From Tepidicaulis marinus (lineage in GTDB: Bacteria; Pseudomonadota; Alphaproteobacteria; Parvibaculales; Parvibaculaceae): 64,000 nt of DNA. The stretch lies in the NCBI RefSeq assembly GCF_000739695.1, contig NZ_BBIO01000007.1, forward strand, positions 103,543 through 167,542, read 5' to 3'. Numbering within the stretch: the first letter of the stretch is position 1; every line of letters starts with the position of its first letter. This document shows, piece by piece, positions 33,476 to 41,951 of this stretch. The notes under the pieces are model-generated. The model had not been told where the DNA came from. It saw nothing but the letters and a program-made list of their open reading frames with translations, and did no database searches. A program made the position numbers and the translations under genes.

Positions 33476-34285
33476 CTATCCGGTGAGCACCATATAGCTC
33501 GCGGCCAGAAAGGCAATCTGGGTCGTCTCGCCGACAATGGCGAGGGAATTATGCAGAAACGCTTTGCCCCGGCGCACCGCAAGAATGCCGGACAGAATGA
33601 CGCCGATGAAAGCGCCGAGCAGCCCGGCAAGCGCCGTCCAGACATAGAGCGTGAGAAAGGCGATGAGCGCGCAAAAGATCAGCGCTTGCAGCACCACGGT
33701 TTCTGCCGGCCGGTCCGGCGCGTCTTCATCCACATTATAGGCAAAGTGAAGCGCGCTGACGGGGCCGGTGTAACCGGCGGCGCTTGCCGCAATCAGCGCG
33801 GTAAGCGCAAGGCCCGCCCCGCCGATCTCGCCGAGCCCTGCAATCAGGCTGACCTTGGCAATGAGGATCAGCACCAGCGCGATCATGCCGGTGGGCGCCG
33901 CTTCCCCGCCCACGAGCCGGGGACCTTTGGACTGGCTCGCCAGCCGGTCAACGGCTTTGACGAAAGTGCGCTCGGAAAGCGCCCCCGTCGCCGTCACCAT
34001 GAGCCCCACGGCAATTGCGCTGGAAACGAGGGCCGGCAATCCGATGCCGCTTGCCAGCAGAAAGCCGATCCCGCCGATGAGCCCGATCAAGGCCCCGGCG
34101 AAAGGATAGGCGCGCTGGGCGCGCGGCGGCATTTGCTCTTCCTCGGGCGGGCGCAGCCGGGTCAGCGCGGAAAGGGCGCTTTTAAAATCGGCGAAAAGGG
34201 CAGCCGGGTTCACGTCCTGCCAGTGACGGGGGCCCTGGCGCGGGTCTTGGCTGTTTTCGGTGTCGCTTTGGCGGTTGTGTGTCAT
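33476..34285 (-). CDS. cobS: Adenosylcobinamide-GDP ribazoletransferase
   Basis: A 269-residue membrane enzyme that joins adenosylcobinamide-GDP with alpha-ribazole in the last steps of cobalamin synthesis. It has a cytosolic N-terminus (FKSALSALTRLRPPEEEQMPPRA), about six hydrophobic helices, and the acidic loop typical of the family (TGALSERTFVKAVDRLA). The start is placed at MTHNRQ because the open frame upstream is not CobS-like. It is divergent from cobT across 139 bases, in which no B12-box (GCCACTG) is seen. Confidence 0.9.
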   Translation of the reverse strand: MTHNRQSDTENSQDPRQGPRHWQDVNPAALFADFKSALSALTRLRPPEEEQMPPRAQRAYPFAGALIGLIGGIGFLLASGIGLPALVSSAIAVGLMVTATGALSERTFVKAVDRLASQSKGPRLVGGEAAPTGMIALVLILIAKVSLIAGLGEIGGAGLALTALIAASAAGYTGPVSALHFAYNVDEDAPDRPAETVVLQALIFCALIAFLTLYVWTALAGLLGAFIGVILSGILAVRRGKAFLHNSLAIVGETTQIAFLAASYMVLTG

Positions 34286-34424
34286 ACGCAATAAGGTATA
34301 GGAACGCCCTGCACGGCGTCGATCTTTCCCTTTTGTTTCTTCAAGGGATTTTGCGTCCCGTGTTCCAGATTTAGACAGGAATGCCGCCGATTCAAACTCT
34401 CCGCGCGGGGCGGAGGCGAGGAAG

Positions 34425-35441
34425 GTGGAAATCGGGACAGAGTTTCTTATGCGCGCAGCCAGCGGACTTCCCTTCGACGATATTCGAAATCTCCTCTCCG
34501 GACTTCCCGGCCCCGACAAGGAAAGATGGGTAAAGACCCGCGATGAAGCGGCGGCCCGCGCCTGGCCCGTCGCCGCCTTTGGCCGCCTGGCGCCCATGGC
34601 CGAATGGCTGGCCGCCTGGCAGGCGGAAGGCCCGATGGTGCTGCGCCCCTTGCTTGCCGTTTTCGCCTCGACGCACGGCGCGGCTGCCCGCGGCCTTGCG
34701 CCCGCCGGTGAGCCGGATACGCAAAAGCAGGTGGAGCTGATGGCGGCAGGCGGCGCACCGGTCAATCAGATCGCGCTCGACATCGGCATGGGGCTGAAAG
34801 TCTTCGACCTTGCGCTCGATATGCCGACGCCGGATATCGGCGAGGAAGACGCGCTGGATGAACCGGCCTGCGCGGCGACCATGGCCTTCGGCATGGAAGC
34901 GATTGCGGGCGGCGCCGACCTTCTTTGCCTCGGCGCGGCGGGAAGCGGCAACCGGGCGGTGGCCGCCGCTCTTGCCGCCGCGCTTTTCGGCGGCAGAGCG
35001 GAAGACTGGCTGGAAGGTTTGATGCCCGATATAGCCGATCCCGCCAAGGCTTTGGTCGAGGTGGCCCTGGCGCGCACCCAAGGTGACAAAGACCCGCTGG
35101 AATTGCTGCGCAAACTGGGCGGGCGTGAAATGGCCGCGATTGCAGGCGCCATTCTCGCCGCGCGCTATCAGCGCATTCCCGTGCTGCTTGACGGTTTCGT
35201 CAGCACGGCAGCGGCAGCGGTGCTCTTCAAGGCCAATCCGCGCGCGCTCGATCATTGCATGGCCGCGCATAGCGCGGGGCCCGCCCATGACCGGCTCTTG
35301 AAAGAGCTCGGCCTGAAGCCGGTGCTGAATTACGCTATCGAGGCCGAGCACGGGCTGGGCGCGGCGCTGGCGGCAAGCCAGCTCAAGCAGGCCGTCGCCA
35401 TTATCCAGCAGACCGCGCCGCGCGAGGACGGGAATAACTGA
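34425..35441 (+). CDS. cobT: Nicotinate-nucleotide-dimethylbenzimidazole phosphoribosyltransferase
   Basis: A 338-residue enzyme that activates dimethylbenzimidazole to alpha-ribazole phosphate, giving the lower ligand of B12. Conserved segments include VFASTHGAAARGL, DIGMGLKVFD, the long Ala/Gly-rich CLGAAGSGNRAVAAAL part, and the catalytic-Glu region VLNYAIEAEHGLGA. The GTG start has CGGAGGCGAGG upstream. The spacing to the LysR gene downstream is 36 bases. Confidence 0.92.
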   Translation: MEIGTEFLMRAASGLPFDDIRNLLSGLPGPDKERWVKTRDEAAARAWPVAAFGRLAPMAEWLAAWQAEGPMVLRPLLAVFASTHGAAARGLAPAGEPDTQKQVELMAAGGAPVNQIALDIGMGLKVFDLALDMPTPDIGEEDALDEPACAATMAFGMEAIAGGADLLCLGAAGSGNRAVAAALAAALFGGRAEDWLEGLMPDIADPAKALVEVALARTQGDKDPLELLRKLGGREMAAIAGAILAARYQRIPVLLDGFVSTAAAAVLFKANPRALDHCMAAHSAGPAHDRLLKELGLKPVLNYAIEAEHGLGAALAASQLKQAVAIIQQTAPREDGNN

Positions 35442-35477
35442 CCCGCACGCCAAGAGCGCTTGAAAGAGGGAAGGACT

Positions 35478-36374
35478 GTGAGCACGCCGCCCGAAGCATC
35501 GCCCTCCCGCCGCCTTCCCAGTCTTCTGGGTGTCGAGGCTTTTGTCGCGGTGGGCCGGGCGCAAAGTTTTTCCCGCGCTGCAGAGCAGTTGAACCTCACC
35601 GTCTCCGCGCTTTCCAAGCGCGTGGCGGGGCTGGAAGCGCTCGTCGGCGAAGCATTATTTTTGCGCAGCGGCGCCACGCTTTCCTTTACCCCGTGCGGCC
35701 TTTCGCTTTTTGCCGAGCTTTCTCCCATTGTCGATGAACTTGGCCGTATCCTCGCGCCGCCCGCCAAATCCGGCAGCGGCAAACTCGTTCTGCATCTGCC
35801 CACTTCGCTTGCCGCGCTCTGGCTCATCGGTGAGCTGAAGAATTTCCATGACACGCATCCCGGCCTCGATCTGAAAATCGAAACCGGCCCCCATGTCACG
35901 CGGCACAAACGCGGCGCGGTGGATGCCGCCATCCGCTACGGGCTTGGCAATTGGGAAGATGTGAAAGCGGAGCGGCTCATCGACGGCGCGCTTGCGGTCT
36001 TTGCCGTTGAGCCGCTGGATGGGGAAGCGCTGAGCAAAACACCGCTTCTCGGTGTCAGCGGCGCGGAAGATGCCTGGCATGGCTTCTTCGATGAGCTCGG
36101 TGCGTCTGCCGCGCCTTCAGAGCCCCACATTTTCGAGAATGCGCAATTGATGCTGGAGGCGGCGGCAAACGGTCTCGGCGCCGCGCTCGCCCCGCGCATT
36201 CTTGCTTTGCCGTATCTGAAGGCAGGCCGTCTTACGCAGGCGGCTTTGCCGGTGCTCGATCTTGGCCGCGCCTTTTACTTCGTTGCCGAGCCGCGCCGCT
36301 GGGAGGAAGAACCCATCCGGCAATTGCGCGAATGGCTTTGCACGCGCGCAAAGCTCAGCAGTAGCGCGCTCTAA
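35478..36374 (+). CDS. LysR-family regulator, GcvA-like
   Basis: A 298-residue LysR regulator. The N-terminal helix-turn-helix (LLGVEAFVAVGRAQSFSRAA, then LTVSALSKRVAGLE) and the LHLPTSLAALWLIGEL start of the ligand domain resemble GcvA-type proteins. The GTG start is preferred because GAGGGAAGG precedes it; a TTG six codons upstream is less likely. It lies between cobT and a crotonase-family gene and may control the latter, which follows in the same direction. Confidence 0.88.
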   Translation: MSTPPEASPSRRLPSLLGVEAFVAVGRAQSFSRAAEQLNLTVSALSKRVAGLEALVGEALFLRSGATLSFTPCGLSLFAELSPIVDELGRILAPPAKSGSGKLVLHLPTSLAALWLIGELKNFHDTHPGLDLKIETGPHVTRHKRGAVDAAIRYGLGNWEDVKAERLIDGALAVFAVEPLDGEALSKTPLLGVSGAEDAWHGFFDELGASAAPSEPHIFENAQLMLEAAANGLGAALAPRILALPYLKAGRLTQAALPVLDLGRAFYFVAEPRRWEEEPIRQLREWLCTRAKLSSSAL

Positions 36375-36492
36375 TATAGGCTGCCGCGCCTTTTCCAATT
36401 TCTCAAAGCTCCGTTGCCGTGAATTCGCGCGCCCTTGTCTGTCTTCCGCTTTATCCCGGACGCGGGACCTTTACAGCCAAAAGGAGAGCGTC

Positions 36493-37359
36493 ATGGAAAA
36501 TACGGCAAAGACCCCCGGCTACCGCAACCTCATCGAAAGCGCCATGCGCGATGAACGGGAGCTTGTCCGGGTGGACGTAGAAGCAGGGGTTGCCACCGTC
36601 ACGATGGACGATCCGGCGAGCTACAATGCGCTGAGCGCGACGCTTTGTTATCAGCTGCGCGAACGCATCGAGGAAACGTTGCGCAGCCCGGATGTGGAGG
36701 TGCTGATCCTGACCGGGTGCGATCCGGCCTTTTCGGCAGGCGGTGATATGCGCCTTATGGAATTTGCCGACACGATCTTGAAAGAAGGGCGGGAAGGGGC
36801 CATCGGCATGTGGCGCTGGATCCGCTATCAGTTCGGCGGCGTGGCGCGGGCGCTGACGGGCAGCGACAAACTATGCATCGCCGCTTTGAACGGGCCGGCC
36901 GCCGGTGTCGGCCTTGCCTTTGCGCTTGCCTGCGACATCATTGTTGCTTCTGAGCGCGCGCGGCTCGTCACGGCCTTTGCCAAGATCGGGCTTCTGCCGG
37001 AGGTGGGCACGAACTGGCTCTTCTCGCGCCGCATCGGCCATCACCGTTTCATGGAGCTCTATTTGAGCGGGGAGGAACTTTCCGCCAGCCAAGCGCATGA
37101 TTTCGGCCTCATCAACAAAGTCGTGCCGCATGAGAGGTTGGTGGAAGAAGCCCGCGCCTTTGCCGCCCGTGCGCAGGCGTTGCCCGAAGGGCTGCTGTCC
37201 ATGGCAAAACCCCTCATGCGCCGGGCGGCGGATATGTCCTTTGAAGAAGCGCTCGCCATGGAGGAATATGCCGAGCCCATCTGCTTCACCACAGCGGCTC
37301 ATAAAGAGGCGATTGCCGCTTTCATGAAGGCGCATGGCATCGGCAAAGGGCCGGTCTGA
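36493..37359 (+). CDS. Enoyl-CoA hydratase/isomerase family protein, isomerase-like active site
   Basis: A 288-residue crotonase-fold protein. The oxyanion segments (SAGGDMRLMEFAD and NGPAAGVGLAFALACD) are present, but the two Glu of true hydratases are replaced by Ala at both aligned positions. A Glu appears instead in KIGLLPEVGTNWL, the place used by delta3-delta2-enoyl-CoA isomerases. It is therefore more likely an isomerase than a hydratase (inference from residues). The ATG has AAGGAGAGCG upstream. Acyl-CoA dehydrogenase pair B follows, so it probably handles an unsaturated intermediate of the same pathway. Confidence 0.85.
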   Translation: MENTAKTPGYRNLIESAMRDERELVRVDVEAGVATVTMDDPASYNALSATLCYQLRERIEETLRSPDVEVLILTGCDPAFSAGGDMRLMEFADTILKEGREGAIGMWRWIRYQFGGVARALTGSDKLCIAALNGPAAGVGLAFALACDIIVASERARLVTAFAKIGLLPEVGTNWLFSRRIGHHRFMELYLSGEELSASQAHDFGLINKVVPHERLVEEARAFAARAQALPEGLLSMAKPLMRRAADMSFEEALAMEEYAEPICFTTAAHKEAIAAFMKAHGIGKGPV

Positions 37360-37434
37360 CCCTGCGGCAAGCGCTGCGAAGATTTTTAGCGCGCGGCTGG
37401 ATATTGAAAGCCGCCGGCTTATCTTTCTTGAAAC

Positions 37435-37449
37435 CTGACACATTGTCAG
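37435..37449. promoter_or_regulatory. Perfect palindrome upstream of acyl-CoA dehydrogenase pair B
   Basis: CTGACA-CAT-TGTCAG is a perfect 6-3-6 palindrome about 126 bases before the dehydrogenase start codon, within a 216-base gap that otherwise holds no gene. TGAC-type palindromes of this shape are common operators of TetR/FadR-like regulators of fatty-acid genes. Confidence 0.5.
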
Positions 37450-37575
37450 TAAACTCACGGCCAATCGCCCGGCCGGGCTCCTTTTCCGGAGCCCCGGAGC
37501 CGTTTTCAGAACACGGGCAAAGAAACAAAGGAAACGCGGCGGCCCGCCGGGCGCCGGAAACTGGAGGTTGGTGCC

Positions 37576-38769
37576 ATGGATATGAGCTTTTCCCCGGAAG
37601 AGATCGCCTTCCGTGACGAGGTCCGCGCGTTTATCGCGGATAATTATCCCCAAGAGCTGCGCGATCTGAAAACGCGCGGTGACATGACCAAAGAACAGAT
37701 CCTGATGTGGCACAGGATCCTTTATAAGAAGGGCTGGATCGCTCCCCATTGGCCGGTCGAATATGGCGGCACGGGCTGGTCCATCACCCAGCGCTACATT
37801 TGGAACGAGGAATGCGCGCGCGCCGAAACGACGCCGCTTCTGCCGTTCGGCCTCTCAATGGTCGGCCCGGTGATTTACACCTTCGGCAATGAAGAGCAGA
37901 AGAAGCGCTTCCTGCCGGGCATCCTGTCGGGTGACGATTGGTGGTGCCAGGGCTATTCGGAGCCGGGCGCGGGGTCCGACCTTGCTAGCCTGCGCACGAA
38001 AGCCGTACGCGAGGGCGATCATTACATCATCAACGGCTCGAAAACCTGGACGACGCTCGCCCAGCATGCCGACTGGATGTTCTGCTTGGCCAAGACCGAT
38101 CCGGACGCCAAGGCCCAGGATGCGATTTCCTTCTTCCTCATCGACATGAAAACGCCGGGCATCACCGTGCGCCCCATCATCACCATGGATGGCGGCCATG
38201 AGGTGAACGAGGTCTTCCTGGAAGACGTGAAAGTGCCGGCTGAAAACCTCATCGGTGAGGAAAACAAAGGCTGGACCTACGCCAAGTTCCTGCTCGGCAA
38301 CGAACGCTCCGGCATTGCTGGCGTCGCGCGCTCGAAAAAGGCCATTGAGCGGCTGAAGAACATCGCCAAGGCGGAACTGGTGGACGGCGAGCCGCTGCTC
38401 GACCAGGAAGAGTTCTCGACCAAGATTTCCGAGGTCGAGATCGACCTGACGGCGCTGGAATTTACCGAACTGCGCACCTTGGCCGCCGAAAGCAAAGGCC
38501 AGGGGCCGGGGCCCGAATCGTCCATCCTCAAGATCAAGGGGACGGAGATCCAGCAGCGCATCACCGAGCTGACTTTGGAGGCCGTGGGCCATTATGGCTT
38601 CGTTTATGCCCCGCACGGACATGAACGGACGGGTAACGAATATGTACCGGGACCCGAATATGCCGCCGGTCAGTCGCAGAATTACTTCAATATGCGCAAG
38701 ACCGCGATCTATGGCGGCTCCAACGAAATTCAGCACAACATTATTGCCAAAATGGTGCTGGGCCTCTAA
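37576..38769 (+). CDS. Acyl-CoA dehydrogenase, long subunit of tandem pair B
   Basis: A 397-residue acyl-CoA dehydrogenase: N-terminal DMSFSPEEIAFRDEVRAFI, the substrate loop HWPVEYGGTGWS, the flavin strand GYSEPGAGSDLASL with FLIDMKTPGITVRP, and the C-terminal IYGGSNEIQHNIIAKMVLGL. No YEG motif is present. CTGGAGG precedes the ATG. It is followed by a shorter dehydrogenase gene after a 169-base hairpin-rich gap. It closely resembles the lone gene at 43305, so the two likely arose by duplication. Confidence 0.9.
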   Translation: MDMSFSPEEIAFRDEVRAFIADNYPQELRDLKTRGDMTKEQILMWHRILYKKGWIAPHWPVEYGGTGWSITQRYIWNEECARAETTPLLPFGLSMVGPVIYTFGNEEQKKRFLPGILSGDDWWCQGYSEPGAGSDLASLRTKAVREGDHYIINGSKTWTTLAQHADWMFCLAKTDPDAKAQDAISFFLIDMKTPGITVRPIITMDGGHEVNEVFLEDVKVPAENLIGEENKGWTYAKFLLGNERSGIAGVARSKKAIERLKNIAKAELVDGEPLLDQEEFSTKISEVEIDLTALEFTELRTLAAESKGQGPGPESSILKIKGTEIQQRITELTLEAVGHYGFVYAPHGHERTGNEYVPGPEYAAGQSQNYFNMRKTAIYGGSNEIQHNIIAKMVLGL

Positions 38770-38938
38770 CAAAAGGGCCAGATCGCCCGGTCTCGCGCTT
38801 TAGCGGGCCGGAAAAAGAAATTGGCGTCCGGTCCCGCGCTGGGGCCGGTGCCAGCCGGCCCGCGAGGGGGCCCTTCGGGGCAGCGGAACCGAGACAAACA
38901 AACGCGCGTTAGGGCTATAACGCAGGGAAGGTAGCGAG

Positions 38939-40069
38939 ATGGATTTTTCGTTTAGCGAGGAACAGACCCTGCTCCGGAATACGGTGCAGAGCTTCCTGCA
39001 GGACAAATACGACTTCGACACCCGCCGTAAGATCGTCGCGAGCGACGAAGGCTTCCGCCGGGATTATTGGCAGCAATTCGCCGAACTCGGTCTGCTTGCC
39101 GCGCCGTTCTCCGAGGAGATGGGCGGTCTGGGCGGCGGCGCCATCGACACCATGATCATCATGGAAGAATTCGGCCGCCATCTCGTCGTCGAGCCGTTCC
39201 TTGAAACCGTGGTGCTGGCCGGCGGTTTCCTGCGTGAAGGCGGCTCGCCCGCTCAGCAGGAAGAGCTGATCCCCGGCATCATCGGCGGTGAGGACATCTG
39301 GACGTTCGCCTATGCCGAGCCGCAGGGCCGCTACAATCTCGCCGATCTGAAAACGACGGCGAAGAAGGACGGCGACGGCTTCGTGCTCAACGGCTACAAA
39401 TGCGTCGTGCTGGCAGCTCCCTGGGCCGACAAGCTGGTCGTGACGGCCCGCACCTCCGGCGGTCAGCGCGACCGTGACGGCGTTACCGTCTTCATCGTGG
39501 ACAAGGGCGCCGATGGCGTCTCCACCCGCGACTACCCGACGGTCGATGGGCGCCGGGCATCGGAAATCACTTTCGAGAACGTCAAGCTGGGCGCCGATGC
39601 CGTGATCGGCGAAGTTGATAAGGGCCTGCCGCTCGTCGAAAAAGTCACCGACCAGGCCATCGCCGCGCTGAGCGCGGAAGCCATTGGCGGCATGAAAGAG
39701 CTGAACGAGGCCACCGTCGAATATTGTAAGACGCGTAAGCAGTTCGGTGTGCCGATCGGCAAGTTCCAGGTGCTGCAGCACCGCATGGTCGATATGTTCA
39801 TGGCCTATGAGCAGTCCGTTTCCATGACCTACATGGTGAACCTGAAGGTCGAGGAAGAAGAAGCCGAGCGCAAGAAGGCGGCCTCCGGCGCCAAAGTGCA
39901 GATCGGCAAAGCCGGCCGTTTCGTCGGTCAGCAGGCCGTGCAGCTTCACGGCGGCATGGGCATGACGGACGAGCTGAGCGTCGGCCATTACTTCAAGCGC
40001 CTGACCATGATCGACACGCAGTTCGGCAATGTCGACCATCATCTCAAGCGTTATTCCAGCGCCGCCTAA
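38939..40069 (+). CDS. Acyl-CoA dehydrogenase, short subunit of tandem pair B
   Basis: A 376-residue acyl-CoA dehydrogenase-fold protein (DFSFSEEQTLLRNTVQSFL). The middle domain reads TFAYAEPQGRYNL instead of the usual SEPxAGSD, and the C-terminal region is HGGMGMTDELSVGHYFKRL, without YEG. These deviations match the partly degenerate subunit of heteromeric dehydrogenases, so this is probably the partner of the preceding gene. The start has AGGGAAGGTAGCGAG upstream. A good terminator follows 22 bases after the stop. Confidence 0.88.
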   Translation: MDFSFSEEQTLLRNTVQSFLQDKYDFDTRRKIVASDEGFRRDYWQQFAELGLLAAPFSEEMGGLGGGAIDTMIIMEEFGRHLVVEPFLETVVLAGGFLREGGSPAQQEELIPGIIGGEDIWTFAYAEPQGRYNLADLKTTAKKDGDGFVLNGYKCVVLAAPWADKLVVTARTSGGQRDRDGVTVFIVDKGADGVSTRDYPTVDGRRASEITFENVKLGADAVIGEVDKGLPLVEKVTDQAIAALSAEAIGGMKELNEATVEYCKTRKQFGVPIGKFQVLQHRMVDMFMAYEQSVSMTYMVNLKVEEEEAERKKAASGAKVQIGKAGRFVGQQAVQLHGGMGMTDELSVGHYFKRLTMIDTQFGNVDHHLKRYSSAA

Positions 40070-40091
40070 GCGCGCCGCAATGATCTATCGG

Positions 40092-40120
40092 AAAGGCCGC
40101 CTCCGGGCGGCCTTTTCTTT
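40092..40120 (+). terminator. Intrinsic terminator after acyl-CoA dehydrogenase pair B
   Basis: AAAGGCCGCC, TCCG loop and GGCGGCCTTT are followed by TCTTT. On the minus strand the stem is followed by TTTCC, so it may also serve the convergent kinase gene weakly. Confidence 0.85.
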
Positions 40121-40140
40121 GCGCAAGTGTGAGAGGCCGC

Positions 40141-41712
40141 TTAAACCGCAAGGCGGGACTGATCGCCTTCGAACCCGTCTTGGGACGCATCATGGGGCCG
40201 GCTGTATTTGTCGATAATGCGGTCCGCCGGGAAGATCGCCTCTGCCCGTGTGCCCTCGCCAAGCCGGCTCGTCAGGCGGAACTCGCCGCCATGCTCTTCC
40301 ACGAGCCCTTTGACGATGGCAAGCCCGAGCCCGGTGCCCGAGCCCGGGTTCTTTTTACCGGCCGCTCCTTGCGCGAATGATTGGATGACGTGCTCGATCT
40401 CATCCTCGGCGATGCCGGGGCCTTCGTCATGCACGCCGATCATCAGGCTGCCATCACCCAGCCGCCTTGCCACCATGTAAACCGAGCGGCTAGGGGGGGA
40501 GAATTTCACCGCATTGGTCAGAAGATTGAGCCAGGTCTGCCGGATGGCGCGCCCGTCGGCTTTCAGAAGCGGCAAGGGTGTATCGAAATCTTCCACGATA
40601 TGCACATCGTGCACGGCGGCACGCAGCTCCACGAGCTTGCGGCAATCGCGTGCCAGGATTTCGATCTCCAGCAGCTCTTCGGAAAAATCCATCCGGCCCG
40701 CCTCGATGCGGGAGAGATCGAGAATGTCGTTGATGAGGCCTAAGAGATGCTGGCCGCTTGAATTGATGTCGTGGGAATATTGCTTGTAATTGTCATGGGC
40801 GTGCTTGCCGAAAAGCTCCGAATGCATGACTTCCGAAAAGCCGATAATCGCATTGAGCGGTGTTCTGAGCTCATGGCTCATATTGGCAAGGAAGAGCGTC
40901 TTGGCGCGGCTCGCGTCTTCGGCCTTGCGCCGGGCAAGGTCCAGCGCCTTTTTCTCCCGCGAGAGCGCATCGATCAGCCCTTTGCGTTCATCGGCCAGAT
41001 AAAATGAGCGCTGCAGGAAGTCGTTGACGAAGGCGCACATGCGCGAGAGCAGCGCGGTGAAGAGCACGAAGACCACGGCCCCCATCCAGTTGACCGGCTG
41101 GTCCGTCCATAAAAGCCTGAGGATCGTGGCGCCGCAGATCGGCGCGACGGTCGTATAAAAAGCGGGATGATAAGAGCAGCTGAAAATGGCAAGCGGAGCG
41201 GTGGAGGAAGTCAGCGCGGCGATGATCAACGCGTTATTGAGAAAATTGCCGTCCAGCCAGAAAACAAAGGCAAAGCTTGCCCAGGTAACGGAGACGGCGA
41301 GGCTCGAGGCTGCCAGCACAAAGTGCCATTGCCGCTCCCATTCGTCCGGAAAGTCGGTTCGCCTGGCAAGCTCGCCGAGAAACTTTTTGACCGTCAGATG
41401 ATTGGTCATCATCACGATCATCATCGAAGCCCACCATAGCGCGGCATGCCAGGGGTTCACCCATTCGATGGCGAAGGAGGCGGCGAAGAAGGCAAGGGTG
41501 GGCGGGGCGAAGTAGAAGGCGCGCGATTGCAGCTCGGCAAAGACTCTCAGCTGCTCGGCGCGGATACGGGCGCCGCCCGCGGCAGATTTGGTGCCGGCGC
41601 CTGCAGTGCCGATGGCGGCGGTGTCCGCAACGGCGGGGATATCGGTGGTGGAGATATCGGTCGTGGCCGATTTGGGCAGAAATGCCGAAATCAGAACCTT
41701 GAACCGGTCCAT
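40141..41712 (-). CDS. Membrane sensor histidine kinase, PleC/DivJ-like core
   Basis: A 523-residue kinase with a Ser/Thr/Ala-rich cytoplasmic N-terminus, about six membrane helices (roughly 65-83, 88-104, 131-152, 158-180, 185-201, 207-225), a short coiled coil, HisKA with His280 in MSHELRTPLN, and HATPase (NLLTNAVKF, DEGPGIAED, GTGLGLAI). The segment after the His (FSEVMHSELFG, SSGQHLLGLINDILDLSRIEAGR) resembles PleC/DivJ/PdhS kinases. There is no PAS and no adjacent response regulator. The start is at MDRFKVL, because GGGAGGGGG precedes it; an upstream ATG would add 28 residues. It is divergent from an enoyl-CoA hydratase-family gene across 239 bases with no further gene. Confidence 0.85.
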   Translation of the reverse strand: MDRFKVLISAFLPKSATTDISTTDIPAVADTAAIGTAGAGTKSAAGGARIRAEQLRVFAELQSRAFYFAPPTLAFFAASFAIEWVNPWHAALWWASMMIVMMTNHLTVKKFLGELARRTDFPDEWERQWHFVLAASSLAVSVTWASFAFVFWLDGNFLNNALIIAALTSSTAPLAIFSCSYHPAFYTTVAPICGATILRLLWTDQPVNWMGAVVFVLFTALLSRMCAFVNDFLQRSFYLADERKGLIDALSREKKALDLARRKAEDASRAKTLFLANMSHELRTPLNAIIGFSEVMHSELFGKHAHDNYKQYSHDINSSGQHLLGLINDILDLSRIEAGRMDFSEELLEIEILARDCRKLVELRAAVHDVHIVEDFDTPLPLLKADGRAIRQTWLNLLTNAVKFSPPSRSVYMVARRLGDGSLMIGVHDEGPGIAEDEIEHVIQSFAQGAAGKKNPGSGTGLGLAIVKGLVEEHGGEFRLTSRLGEGTRAEAIFPADRIIDKYSRPHDASQDGFEGDQSRLAV

Positions 41713-41951
41713 CGGTAAACCCCCTCCCTGTTGCGGAATTGCTCCTTGGCGGAGCGTCGTCGTGCGGGCGCCAGCCTCGGCGAAAGTTCTTAACAAGCGC
41801 TTGGGGATTCAGATTAAAATTTATGAAAATTGACGCAGCGTTGCCGGGCGATTGGGGATAACTTGGCAAAATGATGCGTTTTCAAAGATTTACTCGAGCG
41901 GCCCCTGAAAGTGTATAAGGACGGTAACCAAAGAAAATTCAGGGAGGATTT

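Noticed and set aside
34286..34424. Cobalamin riboswitch between cobS and cobT, or before cobA
   Set aside because: Neither gap contains the GCCACTG B12-box or a matching arrangement of helices on either strand.
38770..38938. A small RNA in the hairpin-rich gap of acyl-CoA dehydrogenase pair B
   Set aside because: The gap has several G/C-rich inverted stretches but no promoter, T-run or conserved RNA motif that would support a separate gene.
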